From assembly GCF_012273895.1 (NCBI RefSeq), contig NC_052120.1:5084001-5148000 (forward strand): a stretch of DNA of 64,000 nucleotides, given 5' to 3'. The notes beneath the pieces are model-generated. The model ran no database searches. It was not told the origin of the DNA and was given only the letters and a program-made list of their open reading frames with translations. The position numbers were made by a program, and so were the translations under genes. Shown here in pieces: positions 1-12,600 of the stretch (its first letter is position 1; every line of letters starts with the position of its first letter). Source of the DNA: Zerene cesonia. Taxonomy: Eukaryota; Arthropoda; Insecta; Lepidoptera; Pieridae.

Positions 1-680
1 CATTATGAAGCGTATAGTTATGCAGCGTTGTAACGACACCTCCTTACTTCTGAATTTACATAGCCGTAGAATTAAAATAAAAAGTCAAACATCATAAAAT
101 AACAGAAATAATGCAGAACTGCGCTCGGCTGGTATTTATAGAGACTAACACATTACATTCTTATATTCCTTTAGATGCAACATGCGAAATGAGAAGAAAC
201 TTAAGGTCAGAATTCTCACATTACTTGTAAATTGTCTATCTACTTTAGCTGTGTAACTAAGAGCTTATCTTAAAGTGAAAATGGATTGTAGATAAATACA
301 AGTTTAAATGAAGTCTTCAAATAAACGGTATAGGTTGCAATTCACTTGGTTGTGGGTTATTTTTACATTATACATACGTTTTTCACGCTTAGTAGAGATA
401 TCGTGTTGTATATTGGAATTAATATCTTCTTGGGTAATCGGGTGGTATGTTTATTGCGATACGGAGCATATATTTCTGGATTTCATTGTATGATCAGCAA
501 CATATCAGTAAAAGGTAACATTAAAGTCTTGTGAAAATGCAACTTTGCGTTAATAATGTCTTGCAGATACTTCTGTGTCCCATAAAATGCTAAGAGTGAG
601 AATGAATCGTTGATCACACTTACACTGATAGTTTAGGTGTTATGGAAAGGTTGAATAAATTGTTGGATGTTTAAATTTAA

Positions 681-754
681 TTCGTTAAATTAATTAACTG
701 ATACAAATGATCATTGATTCGTTTAATAAATTAACTGATACAAATGATCGTTCT
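681..754. repeat. Two-copy 37-bp tandem duplication
   Basis: Units 681-717 and 718-754 both begin ttcgtt and share a 20-bp identical core (attaactgatacaaatgatc at 693-712 and 730-749). Differences are confined to the unit edges. Confidence 0.85.
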
Positions 755-2597
755 TGAAGATCCATTCACAGTAGGTTATGTGACCGTACGGTTCGTATGT
801 TTAATACTACTACTTTGTATTATATAACCACTATACATATGCATTTTTCTATAGCTCATCACATTCAATTAAGCGCATCGTACACGAAAATGTACCAGAC
901 AAAAATAAAAAAAGTATTAGCAAATTCTTTGCCTTCCTTTAAAAGATGATTGAACGATCCTTAATGAACCGGCTTAGCCCTCAGGTAATACGATACGAGG
1001 AATTAAGTCCTGCACAGACTATTCGAATAGGGCAATAAAGATTTCAATTGTACTGGGGGATTGGTGTAGTTGTTAAACAAGTAACGCATAATATCACGCA
1101 AGCCTCAGTGACTAAGCCATTATTCAGTTTATCAGAGGAAGGGACAAGTTTTGTTTTTATGTTTATCCGCTGTTCAAATTTAAGTGAAGCTTGTAGATAT
1201 CATTTATATAATAAATTAATATTGAATATTCAGGAATTTCAATTGATCATAAAAGAAATTTTGCATGTATATATAAAGTATAAGATTTTTTTGATCTGTT
1301 TATAGTTTAGTTTATTTTGAAGAAAGTGATAAGTAGGTTTAGAAGCACATATTTTAAAAGTGTATTTTCAAATTAAGATGCAAATATTCTCATTTTCTGG
1401 CTCGACTCATCAAAACAATTTAAAAAAACTATCGATCATAAGCCTTGTTTTGATATTAAGAATTAAATATTTTTAGATATGTGATAATGCGACGTCACAA
1501 ATTTCAACATGAAGGTTATAAGATGCAAATTATGATAGACTTTATATATAAAATAGTATCTATGTAAATTGCGATAATCACTATTTATTGAGATTGTTCT
1601 AATTATAAATCAAGATTAAAGTTTTAAACATATCGTTTTAGTAAAACCAAATTGCAAAATTTTCATTTTAAACTTAATGGTTGAATTGTTATTGATTAAA
1701 AACAAAACACCAGAATTTATGATACGTGGGAATCAATACAAGAAGAACATACGAAGAATAAGAAATAAATAGTTAACAAATTACAGCCATAACAATATAA
1801 GAATATGTAACATATTGTTATGTAAGAGATCTTGTTACTCTGTATTCCATCGTACGGGAATCGAAGGGGGCAAGCGTCGTGGGTTCGCATCGGCAGACAA
1901 GGATCTTGCTCCCATTGTGTGCTTTAAGCCCTTGATAACATTCTAAGAGAATTTTAATGAAACCGTAATATGGAAAAAAACACTTAATGTTCTTTATTTT
2001 TAGTTGACTAGCTCCTGCTTTTATAGCTGCATATGTGAAACCTGTATTTGTGATTTACAACACATCAAAATAAAACGTTTTATTCACATAATGTGAGAAT
2101 GAGAGAGGTTAATTAATTCATGTTTATAATGTATTGTATGTAGTGATATATTATTTAATATTGTGATATAAATATCTTACTTAAAACTTGAATTGTTGGT
2201 GCGATCGTAATATTAATGTTGCCTAGAATGTAGTTCATAAAAAATGTATGATATATTTCATACATAATTGCACATGTTTTTTTAAGAAAGAATAATGATT
2301 AAGGCACAATTTGGATTGTTCCTAATCAACTTACTCTTGTACTAATAACGTAACATTATTGAACAACAAAACATTTTGAGTTCATAAAAGTTTAACAGCT
2401 CATAAAAGCTTGAACCGCAATTTACCTTACATATGTTTATTTTAAAGAGGAATTTTTGATATCAGCCACGTTCCAATAACAAGACGAAATTTTAAGTATT
2501 TTGCTGGCATGGAAAATAATGGAACTCATAAATTATATACCTTCTTATATTGTAAGTTTTTTGAGAAAATGTTCATGTTTGCCATTATAAATTTTGA

Positions 2598-2675
2598 ATC
2601 ATCATTATCATCATGAACAGCCTATTATTAATATTTGTGCCTACTGCAGGTATATAGGTGTCATATGAGGGTTCA
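2598..2675 (-). mobile_element. Degraded retroposon tail of the (CAT)n-cagcc...ctgc type
   Basis: The stretch reads atcatcattatcatcat, then cagcc, then a decayed ctactgcagg and catatgaggg. It has the same layout as the better preserved copy at 47439-47501. I recognise this as a common lepidopteran non-LTR retrotransposon 3' end in reverse orientation. It is old and diverged; the family name is not claimed. Confidence 0.5.
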
Positions 2676-4547
2676 GCTTTTAAAACAGTTTATAATAAGT
2701 GCGGGTTGGAATTTTAAATACCTAGATTTAATTATGTATATGAAGTTTGCTAACTTATTTTGATTTCGAAAAATTATTTTCTTTGAAACAAAATGAAGAT
2801 ACGTTTGATAGCAAAATACATTAATGGCATGCGTTCATACTTTTTTGAACACGATGGAAAAAAAATGAGTAGCTCAAAAAAAATTAAATTAGAACACTAT
2901 TATTCATAGAACTAATTAATATCAAAATTAACACAATTAAGTGGTATTTATAACTGACAGTTTTATTTTAACGTTATAATTTATGTTTCATTAATGGTTA
3001 ATGTTTTAAGCATTAATGTCAAGGAAATCGGGCAAAAATAATTTTTCAAAGAGACAAATATGTTAGATAAGGCTTGATTTAATAAGAAATACCTTTTAAA
3101 ACTAATGGGCTCGCATTGTTGACCGATAACATTTTTTTTCGCTCGTGGTTGTCCATTACAAGCTGTCAAGATTTACCTAATATTAATGAGGTTTGGGTAA
3201 GCTTGATAATCAAGAATGTAAATTAAAACAGTCTGCCTTTCGAAGCTGGGGACTTTCTCAGATGCATTTTATTCACTGATAAAGTCTTCATGCTTTTGAT
3301 GTTTTTATCAATAAAAGGAACCTATAGCTATAGTAAAAATTGTGATTGTAAATGGTACTTCATTATTATTAATATTAGAAACATAATTTTATTTAGAATA
3401 TCCTTATGTTTGTTTTATTCGAAGCATTTAATTAACTGGCGCCAAATTCATTCGATAAGATTGATCTTAAATCATAAGTCCCCGCCTTAACAAAGGCAAA
3501 ACTTACGTCAAAATGAGTAATTATAACCAACTAGTTAGCATTTAGATAAACGGTATTTAGTGGTGTCACAATACCGGTAAACCTGGTATTTGGAGGTATT
3601 AATTATAATTCCATGGCAGTACATATTTGTTTTTTTTAGCATAAATGTAATTGGTATTTACTAGTATTTTTAATAATATTGTTCCTTTTTCTAAACCTTT
3701 CTATTTTATAGAACTTATAAACTATTTATCTATATAATTTTCAAATCGGACTTTCACTTCTTTCTTACAATTAGGGTAAATAATTGATTTTTGCTGTATA
3801 AATAAATCTACTGAGCCGTAGACGATGAAGTGCGAAATTAATTTGGTATCAATATTGTTTTAATCAATACATAGCTCAAGCCTGCTTTTCAACATCGATA
3901 CTCACTTAAACAGAACTAGAAAATGCTTTTATACAAACGAAGTGATAAACCATAAGCTTTTGTGTTTCTATTCTAGTCATGAATAAGTAAAGCAACAATA
4001 GTCTCGCTCAACATGGAAAAAAGTCGTGACCGAGTCGAAGGCAGGTCGGCAGGATGCTACGGGCGTAAATAATGCCGACGTCCGATGTTAATTATCGCTC
4101 CATCGTTAGAGATGACCGACGGGCAGACCGAAATCGGCGACCGAAAGCGGTTGCGACATCGCGAGAGTCCGTCCGTCATTATCTGAACGGTGTATCGCCC
4201 ACCGATCAACCTAGAACCACCTGCGAGTTGTGATTGTACCGTTTTGGCAGCACATTGTAATTCTTTTGTTGCCATTGCCATTGTTTCCATAGCAATGACT
4301 CGATGTTTCTGTCCATACAATCGATCCCTCTAGATAAATAAAATAAGATGATGCATACCGCTGTCATGGAATTATAGATACGGATAATCGGAATGTTCAA
4401 TTACGCTTGCTTACGAATATCGTATGAAGTTACAGACAAGTCTAAATTCTTAATTGCAGGAAAATCATTTGCAGCCAGTACAATGTACATTCCTAACTAC
4501 TACCTACTATATCTCTTATTGTTTAGGTATATCATCTCATTCATTGA

Positions 4548-4780
4548 TATATATAAATGACGAGCCAATCGTTGTTTTATTTGCGTTCGCCACAGACAAA
4601 TAATCGACAACTAAAACAAAGTAAGATACTCTTTGGTTTGAGTTCGTTAATCGTTAGCTGCTTTGTGCTCGCCGCTGCGCAGATCTCGATCCGAGAGCGA
4701 CATTGAAAAATTCAGAACTCGTGATTTTCGTTCGTGTACTTCATTTATTTTCTGGAAGGCCGTGAATATTGTTTGAGGCA
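4548..4780 (+). promoter_or_regulatory. Possible promoter or alternative 5' exon region
   Basis: A TATATATAAAT stretch (4548-4558) is followed by GC-richer sequence unlike its surroundings, with a donor-like aaa|gtaaga near 4618. This could be an alternative first exon or an enhancer, but no coding frame confirms it. Weak call. Confidence 0.15.
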
Positions 4781-7700
4781 AAATTATCTGACAGTTGCTT
4801 GCCTTTCCTCTAACGGACATTACAAATACAAACTGCTGTTATTACTTTAAAGTTGAATAACAGTAGCGTGATCAAGTGTTTGAGCTATTTATGTTATGTA
4901 ATGCAAATAGTAAAAGAGAATGTTTCGTAAAATATTGAAACTTTTAGAGGTATGTGAGATACCTACACATAGTTATTATAAAATTATACTATCGATCTGG
5001 GAATAATAAGCCAATAGCGCCCTGGGGACGGGAATTTAGGAGAAATGGAGGATGTTTGCGTGTCTGCCCTCAAGCTGCGATACTTGCATGCTTACTAATG
5101 CATATCATTATGTGCAAAATCATATCGCACAAGAGGACAATTTATAAAGTGAAATTAAGTTAAATGTTTGATTGTGTTGGAACTGAATAATTTCCAGCGT
5201 TTTAAACGAAATTTAATCATATCATTTTGGGACAAATGAATGTATGTATGTTAGCAACTTTAATGAGATAGACCAGGAAATCTGTTTTTTTTTTTAATTT
5301 TAATATAACTTTAAATGTTCAAGAGAAACCAAATCCAAAAAATACGCAAAATATGCTTTTTGCCTTGATTGGTAGGAGGTCAAGTTCCAAATTAGCACTC
5401 TTCTAATATTTTGAAATGAAAATAAATAATGTGCATTGAATATATAACTTCCACAGGAATTGCTAAAAGGATTACAAGAAGAATTAGCAGTTGAGATTGG
5501 CTTTACCTTTTTAACCCCCTCTCCACGATGGAGAACCATTGAATTCTACATTTTTATTAAGTTACATTTTGGTTGCTGTATTATTTTGTCGCATTTTTAT
5601 TATTTAATAATATGAACCTGTACTGTTATTATATTAGAGTAATGCGATGTAATGTCTCGGAAAAACGTTATACGATATTTTGGTAAACACAGGGTCGAAT
5701 TTATTATCGATCGATGCGCTTAGGGCGATGCAAATTGCGTCGCCTCTTATCGATGCACTTTATCCTGGATACTTTTGTGCATATTTTACATATATTTGCA
5801 GCCGATAGCCAATGTGGGCGGACTGCGCGGCCGCACATTACGAATCGCGCTCACGTAGACGCGCCTTTGGGTACGTAATGCACAATTTGTGTGGACTTTT
5901 TTGTCTAGCGGTGTTTTGTTTTGCACACAATATCACGTTTACTAGACTCACTGAGCTTATTTACGATATGAATACAATTAATCACTGCAAACATTATTGG
6001 TACATATTATTATACTTGAGCGAACGTTGACCGCGTTGTTGTTTCATAGTTATGTCACATGGTACAAGATGAACAGAACGCTTCTTTTATTTTTGAAACA
6101 TGACTAAAAGCTGAAATATGATATTGCTATATCTTGGGAGTTGTAATCTCTGACATGTAACATAATTGCGCAGTCCCGGGGGGATAGCGGTGCAGACGTG
6201 GCCATTCCACGGTCACGAAGCGATCTAAACACAGAGTCTAACCCTAAACGATGCAACCATATCCGACCGCATTCACAGAATATTTATAACCCACCCTTTC
6301 TTGATATATCATAAAACAGAAGCATTCGAAACGTTCGTGATTTATTGGGTTTTACGTTGCTTGGCTCGACAAAATATTGTCGATACGTTGCATTAATTGA
6401 AAGATGGTATATTTTTGAGAATTGACTTTTCAGTCTGAGCAAATACAATAAAAATATTCTCTTTTGATTTCTTAATATAGCACAAAATATGTTATTATTT
6501 TCTCTTGCTTATTCAGTAATCACTGCGGACTAAGGTTCGTTCATTCGATCAGCTTTAATACGTCCCAAAAATAAAAAAAATAGGATTAAAATGACCTGTA
6601 CCAAAAATGATAAATTGCATCACGATCACCATAGTAGCAAAATAAAGGCTTACACCATTGTGATGGGATGAAATTAGGTGTAATAAAATGGAGTAAAGCA
6701 ATAAAAGAAGTAACGTCGAAATTTTTGAAGCAAATGAGTAGAATGATTGATGTCCGTGTATTTAAGCTGGCTTGGTCACAAGACAAAATTGGAAGGTCAT
6801 TTTTCAGATTAATGTCACTCTTGTGTATGTGACAATATTTTAAATTGAATTTAATAATTGGTAAAATTAAATAGCTACTAACTAGCTACTTAACTTACTT
6901 AACTAGCTACTATTTTCAGTACAACAAGATGTTATTTTCATTTAAGATTAATCAATTGCTTGTTAATACAATATAATAATACAAAATATGTATATAAAGA
7001 TACCTTTACACAAGTGTAGCAGAATATCAAAAGTACATTTTACTTACAAGGCAATAGTTATAATTTATTACAAAAATGTATCGGTACAATTTACAATAAT
7101 CAAATTGAGTAGATAGCTATATAATTATTAGGTGTCGATGTTTAATAAATGGTGCAAAAAGCATGTAAAATAATTGTCATAATCGAAACGCTTAAGCGTG
7201 GGTCGACCTTTTTTTCTGCGTTTATTTTAAAATTAATCGATGTAATATGTCAATTGTCAGTAAACATTATTATTTTGCCAATAATTTTAATAACGTATTG
7301 CTTTCCTTTAACAATATTTCCCAAATTGACGAATAATACGAAGAGAAATCAAACATATATTTTTTTCTTTTAGTTTCACCACACGAAGTAAGAATTTTTG
7401 ATCATTAAGGATAAAATTTAAAACAAACAAGATTTCCGATCGCATAACATTTGCTGCATATCATCATTATTCAACAGACTACAACATGTATCCGATGTTT
7501 CTTATTAATCTAGTAGCGTACCACTATCAATTATCAAAACTTGATTAATCGTCGATACTACATTCTGTCATTTCTCTTACCTTAATCGATTACTTCAAAC
7601 ACAAACTCTAGGGGGTCCGACCCGAACTATGCATAAGAGTTCCATAATTAATCTTTTGATTTTGTACTTTATACTTAAACAGCTTGTGGGATTTAATTCC

Positions 7701-9362
7701 AAAATGTACAATAAGATGTCTATAAAAAGGCTTAATAGCGTGACAGTATATAATTAGTTCGCAATTTGCTATAACGTAGCCTCGACGACTTATACCAACT
7801 ATGTATCAATGCGATCCTAATAAAACAGAAACTGCTAGCAATAAACTCAAACATTTCGTAGGCGCCTGTATTTTCTAAGCAATAAATTTTATTAACACAT
7901 TTCAATTTATTTACTTGACAGATAGGATCGTACAAAGGGCGTTAATTGCTGCTTCTCTTACGTAAAATCTTGTGGGCGTTTCAAAATGTGTTCTATACAT
8001 GCTCCTTGAGAGCGTGCTCTTGCACATACAAAGAAAAGATTGAGTCATCTCAACAAATGCGCAGCATCTCTCGCTGGAGAAATATGTACTCGTACACTCG
8101 GCGTCTTCTTATCTATGACGGGTCCAATCATTGTGCTCCGAATTCTTGATGCTTCACAGTACAGATAATGAAACTAAGGTAGTTTAAGGCTGATACTACA
8201 TTTGTCAATAGTTGGTTGGCAATTAGTTTCACGAGAATGGGCTCAGTAATCTTAGTTAAATTGCCACAAGATATTGTTTGAGTATTGCTAAAATATTCTA
8301 TATCCTACAACATCTGCGAGTATAGTATGTTTTACATAAAAAAAAAGAAATAATTATCTGTGTTGTAAAAAATTACAAAATATATCGATGCTTAAATAGT
8401 AATGATAGTTGTTCTCTACAAAACAGACCTTTTTTCAAATGTGAAAGACGAGTCGATGCCGTCAGATGTGATCGTACCTTAAGACCTACTTCCCTGTACC
8501 TTTGTTGACTTGTCGAGTTTTGTTCGAATGGCTTTTTGTAAACGTCCAACGGCTGCATTTGTAAAGCTCGGGTCTAACATAATAAATCTTATCTAAAACA
8601 TCTCATCAAACAAGTATTCCGTCTACGGGGTCAACGAAAAAAGTAAGTCGATATCGTGTCAATTGTGATGTTATTAATTGTTATTTATAACATGCATATT
8701 TAACATAGTAGCATATATATTATTTTAAACATTAAGAATCCAAAATTAAACAACCTTAAATTTATGCTTAGTATTTTCTTGTGTTTGATTTTACGCGAGT
8801 TAAATCAATTAAATTGCGTTTAAAATCCGTTCAAAAGTTTTTAATTTCTAAATTTATATTTATTTAAGAGGTTCATTTCGTGTTAACGAAATTAATTGAT
8901 TGTATGCATACTGTAGGTATTATGACTTATTTTTATGTACATGTTTAAAATATCGAAATGAATCCTATTTATCATTGTGTCAGAAGTTCAAGTTACACAT
9001 TTGTAAATGGAACAGCTCGAATGCTGCATTTTTAGAATTATCAATTTGCTTCGTGTTCTTGTACTGTGTTAAACCGAACGATTTTCTGCAAACGTAATAA
9101 ATAAAACATACCTCATCGAGGTACGGTATTGTTTTGTTAAACTAAATAAATGGGAATTTAAGTATGGGCTCTACCACATTAGCAGGTTCTTTGTTTTTGC
9201 GTGACTTAAGGATATAAATGTTAATTAATTACAATTTAATGTAAAATTTTAATTTACTAATTTGTTTTCTAAATTCGTGTCTAAACAATAATTGTGTAAA
9301 ATATGACAGTAAAATAATAAACAGGGAAAATCAATATCATACTTTTTTTCTTTGATTTATAG

Positions 9363-9671
9363 GTTGAGGTCGTTATTTTGGACAAGAATGACAGTCCTCC
9401 CGAGTTCAAGAACATACCTCCAGCTTACACAGCTTCAGAGGATCTCGCGCCCGGCCAGCTCATTGCGTCCATTACGGCGGAAGATCCAGACACTATAGGA
9501 ACCATCACGTACAGTATACAATCAGAAGAGGCTACACCATTCTTACTACATAGGCACACTGGGGAATTGACCCTCAAGGAGCCATTGGACAGAGAAACAA
9601 TTCCGGAATATGAAGTGGTCATACGCGCTGACGACGGAATGCAGTTCACAGATGTCACAGTAGTAATTCAG
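9363..9671 (+). CDS. ft: fat exon: end of one cadherin repeat and most of the next
   Basis: Acceptor ...tttatag (g at 9362), donor cag|gtaaaa. 103 codons, phase 0 at both ends. It begins with the linker VEVVILDKND. PPEF then opens the first complete cadherin repeat in the window, which has a GELTLKEPLDRET core. The upstream partner exon was not found within the preceding 9.3 kb. Confidence 0.93.
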
Positions 9672-12600
9672 GTAAAACTTGACTTTCAGTTATTCTTTGT
9701 TCTCAAAAACCATCTTTCTGACCATTTTTAAACACATTTAATGTTTTGAAATGATTTAATATAAAATAGGCTATAATTGCAAAATATTTTGGTGAAACCA
9801 ATAAACTAACGGACTACTTTTGTAAAGTGTGCAAACATTGCATAGTGATATTTTTATAGTAATTAACATCTAATGCGTACAATTGTTTTAAACAATGACT
9901 GTTATTTGATTATATACCTTAATACCTACTATCTCTTTGCACCGGCTTCACCCGTCGTACATAAATTATATAGAATATATCACTCGGTAAAGATACAGTT
10001 TGCTAAGGGTGCAATAATTTTTGAAATCCGTCTAGCAGTTTGTGCGAAAACATTCCAAACATACATACACAAACACAAATTTTTCCTCCTTACAATATAA
10101 GTCTATCCGACATCCTTTGCAAAAGATAAACAACCTTAACAACTTAATTAACGTACGTAATTTAAACTAACATTAACATTTCCTTTTCTAGGTCACAGAT
10201 ACGAATGACAATCCGCCAGTTTTCAAGGAAAGCGCTTACTCCTTCGACATAGCCGAGAACGCGGCGCGCGGCTCTGTGGTAGGCACTGTGGCGGCCGACG
10301 ACCTCGACTCGGGGCCCAATGCTCAGCTCACGTACACCGTGATTTCTGACTGGGCCAATGATATCTTCTCGTTAAACCCACAAACAGGCGTTTTCACGCT
10401 GACTGCAAGGCTTGATTACGAGGAGGTGAGATTTGTAGTATGAAGATATAGAAAAACTTATTTGATGTTGTTCCTTTATAACTGACAATTGTTCCAGTGT
10501 ATGCATTAAAATAACCGTAGATGTATAAGTATATCTAGACACTTATTAATTTACTTCAAAGGCTGAACTTAGTGTAGCGATTGAAAAATTAATAATTTTA
10601 ATCTTTCTCTGACCATATAAACTAGATAAAGATTTATAAGTAGACGCTGATCAGACTTCTAGATCCCTGATATATCAATAGTTTATCTTAAACAGCCCTT
10701 AATTAAAATATATGCGAAAGAATGCCTTCAAGTGTAAAGCGTAAATTGATTAAATGGTTAAATTAACTAGAATTAATCCAAACTTTAAACATGATTTAAA
10801 AATAAAGCGTAACGACATTACGAGGTGCGTAGTTGCACCGTAAAATAACATAAAAACATGCTTAAAGGTTAAGTGATTAAAATCGGCCAGATAAACGTTC
10901 TCAGGAGTAAATAATAGCCAATTACTGTCGCTCTTGCGACAAACTTCGTTTGTGCGGTAATGAGTTTTTATTACAACTTATATTATTAGATCATGTTCCT
11001 GAACATGTGAAAAACGATTTAAATGTAACACAATAGAATATATATTATATACACATGCATGTTAAAAAAACGTGCACGTGCATGTCAAAAATAACTAATA
11101 GGTATTAAACGCGTAATTTTTGTTTATTTTGGAATTATCTTATCATTTAGTAATAATATAAAACCTAGTATAGGCTGTCATTACGTAAAATAAGTTTTAT
11201 ATTGAAATGTAAGTTATATGTTTTGAATAGAGGTTTTATTTTTTATTTTTATACGCTCGTTTAAATTAAGAGCTTCACTTAACAACTGGTTACAAACACG
11301 TGAAAAATAAAAGTGCTAATTGAAATATCAGATGGACAACATACATTTTTAATAATTTATGATTATTAACCGTTTTCAGCTTTAAGCGACTTAATTTTTG
11401 AAATCTGCATTATACAAATAACGCTCTAGATAAGATACGTGTCCGTTTTCAAACAATTTATACGTCTTATATCTTAAAACGTTTTAACACTTATTCTTAT
11501 TTTATTAACCGGACGAGGGAAATTAGACATACCATACTAACATAATATTAATACTTATAACAACGTGACCCAATTTTTGTGAACTAGACTAAAGGAAACA
11601 TAATAGTATTTGTAATCGTTGACATTATAGGGTTTGCGAGCGAGGTCACACAAAAAATACTTTGTAACATTGTCTTAGCTTACACAGCAAACCTGAAACT
11701 TGACCGGTTGGACCGTGGCTTTCAAAAACCGTCCTCTTGACCATTTTTGTGTACATAGACATATTGCGGTTGAAACAATTATCTCAACATAGATCTACTG
11801 TAGGGCGTTGACCGTTTAAAGTTGTTCTATAACACGAAGTTACGATCGAAACTCGTTCATAATATTAAGTTTAACAGTAAAATAATATTTTTATTTATGT
11901 ATTATGGTATATTTTAATTCATCACAAGTGACTTCACTAAAAATGTTCTTGTTTACATATCTTTTTATCGCAAATTAATAGAATTTGTCTTGTGTTTCTT
12001 TCTATTGCTCACAATTACATTCCTTTTTACTAGTATTTAGAGGAATTCGCGTTGTATATTTTACTGTAAGTAATACGGAGGATGAAAGGTGGTGAAAGTC
12101 AAAATGNNNNNNNNNNNNNNNNNNNNNNNNNNNNNNNNNNNNNNNNNNNNNNNNNNNNNNNNNNNNNNNNNNNNNNNNNNNNNNNNNNNNNNNNNNNNNN
12201 NNNNNNNNNNNNNNNNNNNNNNNNNNNNNNNNNNNNNNNNNNNNNNNNNNNNNNNNNNNNNNNNNNNNNNNNNNNNNNNNNNNNNNNNNNNNNNNNNNNN
12301 NNNNNNNNNNNNNNNNNNNNNNNNNNNNNNNNNNNNNNNNNNNNNNNNNNNNNNNNNNNNNNNNNNNNNNNNNNNNNNNNNNNNNNNNNNNNNNNNNNNN
12401 NNNNNNNNNNNNNNNNNNNNNNNNNNNNNNNNNNNNNNNNNNNNNNNNNNNNNNNNNNNNNNNNNNNNNNNNNNNNNNNNNNNNNNNNNNNNNNNNNNNN
12501 NNNNNNNNNNNNNNNNNNNNNNNNNNNNNNNNNNNNNNNNNNNNNNNNNNNNNNNNNNNNNNNNNNNNNNNNNNNNNNNNNNNNNNNNNNNNNNNNNNNN

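Larger units (their letters stand above)
1..9362. other. Non-coding region upstream of the first visible fat exon (probably a long intron)
   Basis: No open frame here resembles a cadherin or any other protein I recognise. The first visible fat exon starts in phase 0 in mid-protein, so its preceding exon lies to the left and this stretch is probably intronic, unless another gene's exons are hidden in it. Most of it is AT-rich. GC-richer islands stand out at about 1850-1930, 4030-4330, 4580-4780, 5700-5880, 6165-6285 and 7930-8150. They could be enhancers, small exons or old repeats. Confidence 0.6.

Noticed and set aside
4057..4400. Overlapping minus-strand frames of 64-87 codons
   Set aside because: No recognisable protein features; open because the patch is GC-richer.
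5812..6030. 72-codon frame in a GC-rich island
   Set aside because: No domain or cadherin phase match, and low-complexity start; considered incidental.
11052..11090. acatgcat ... gtgcacgtgcatgt inverted repeat in the fat intron
   Set aside because: Short arms in low-complexity sequence; expected by chance.
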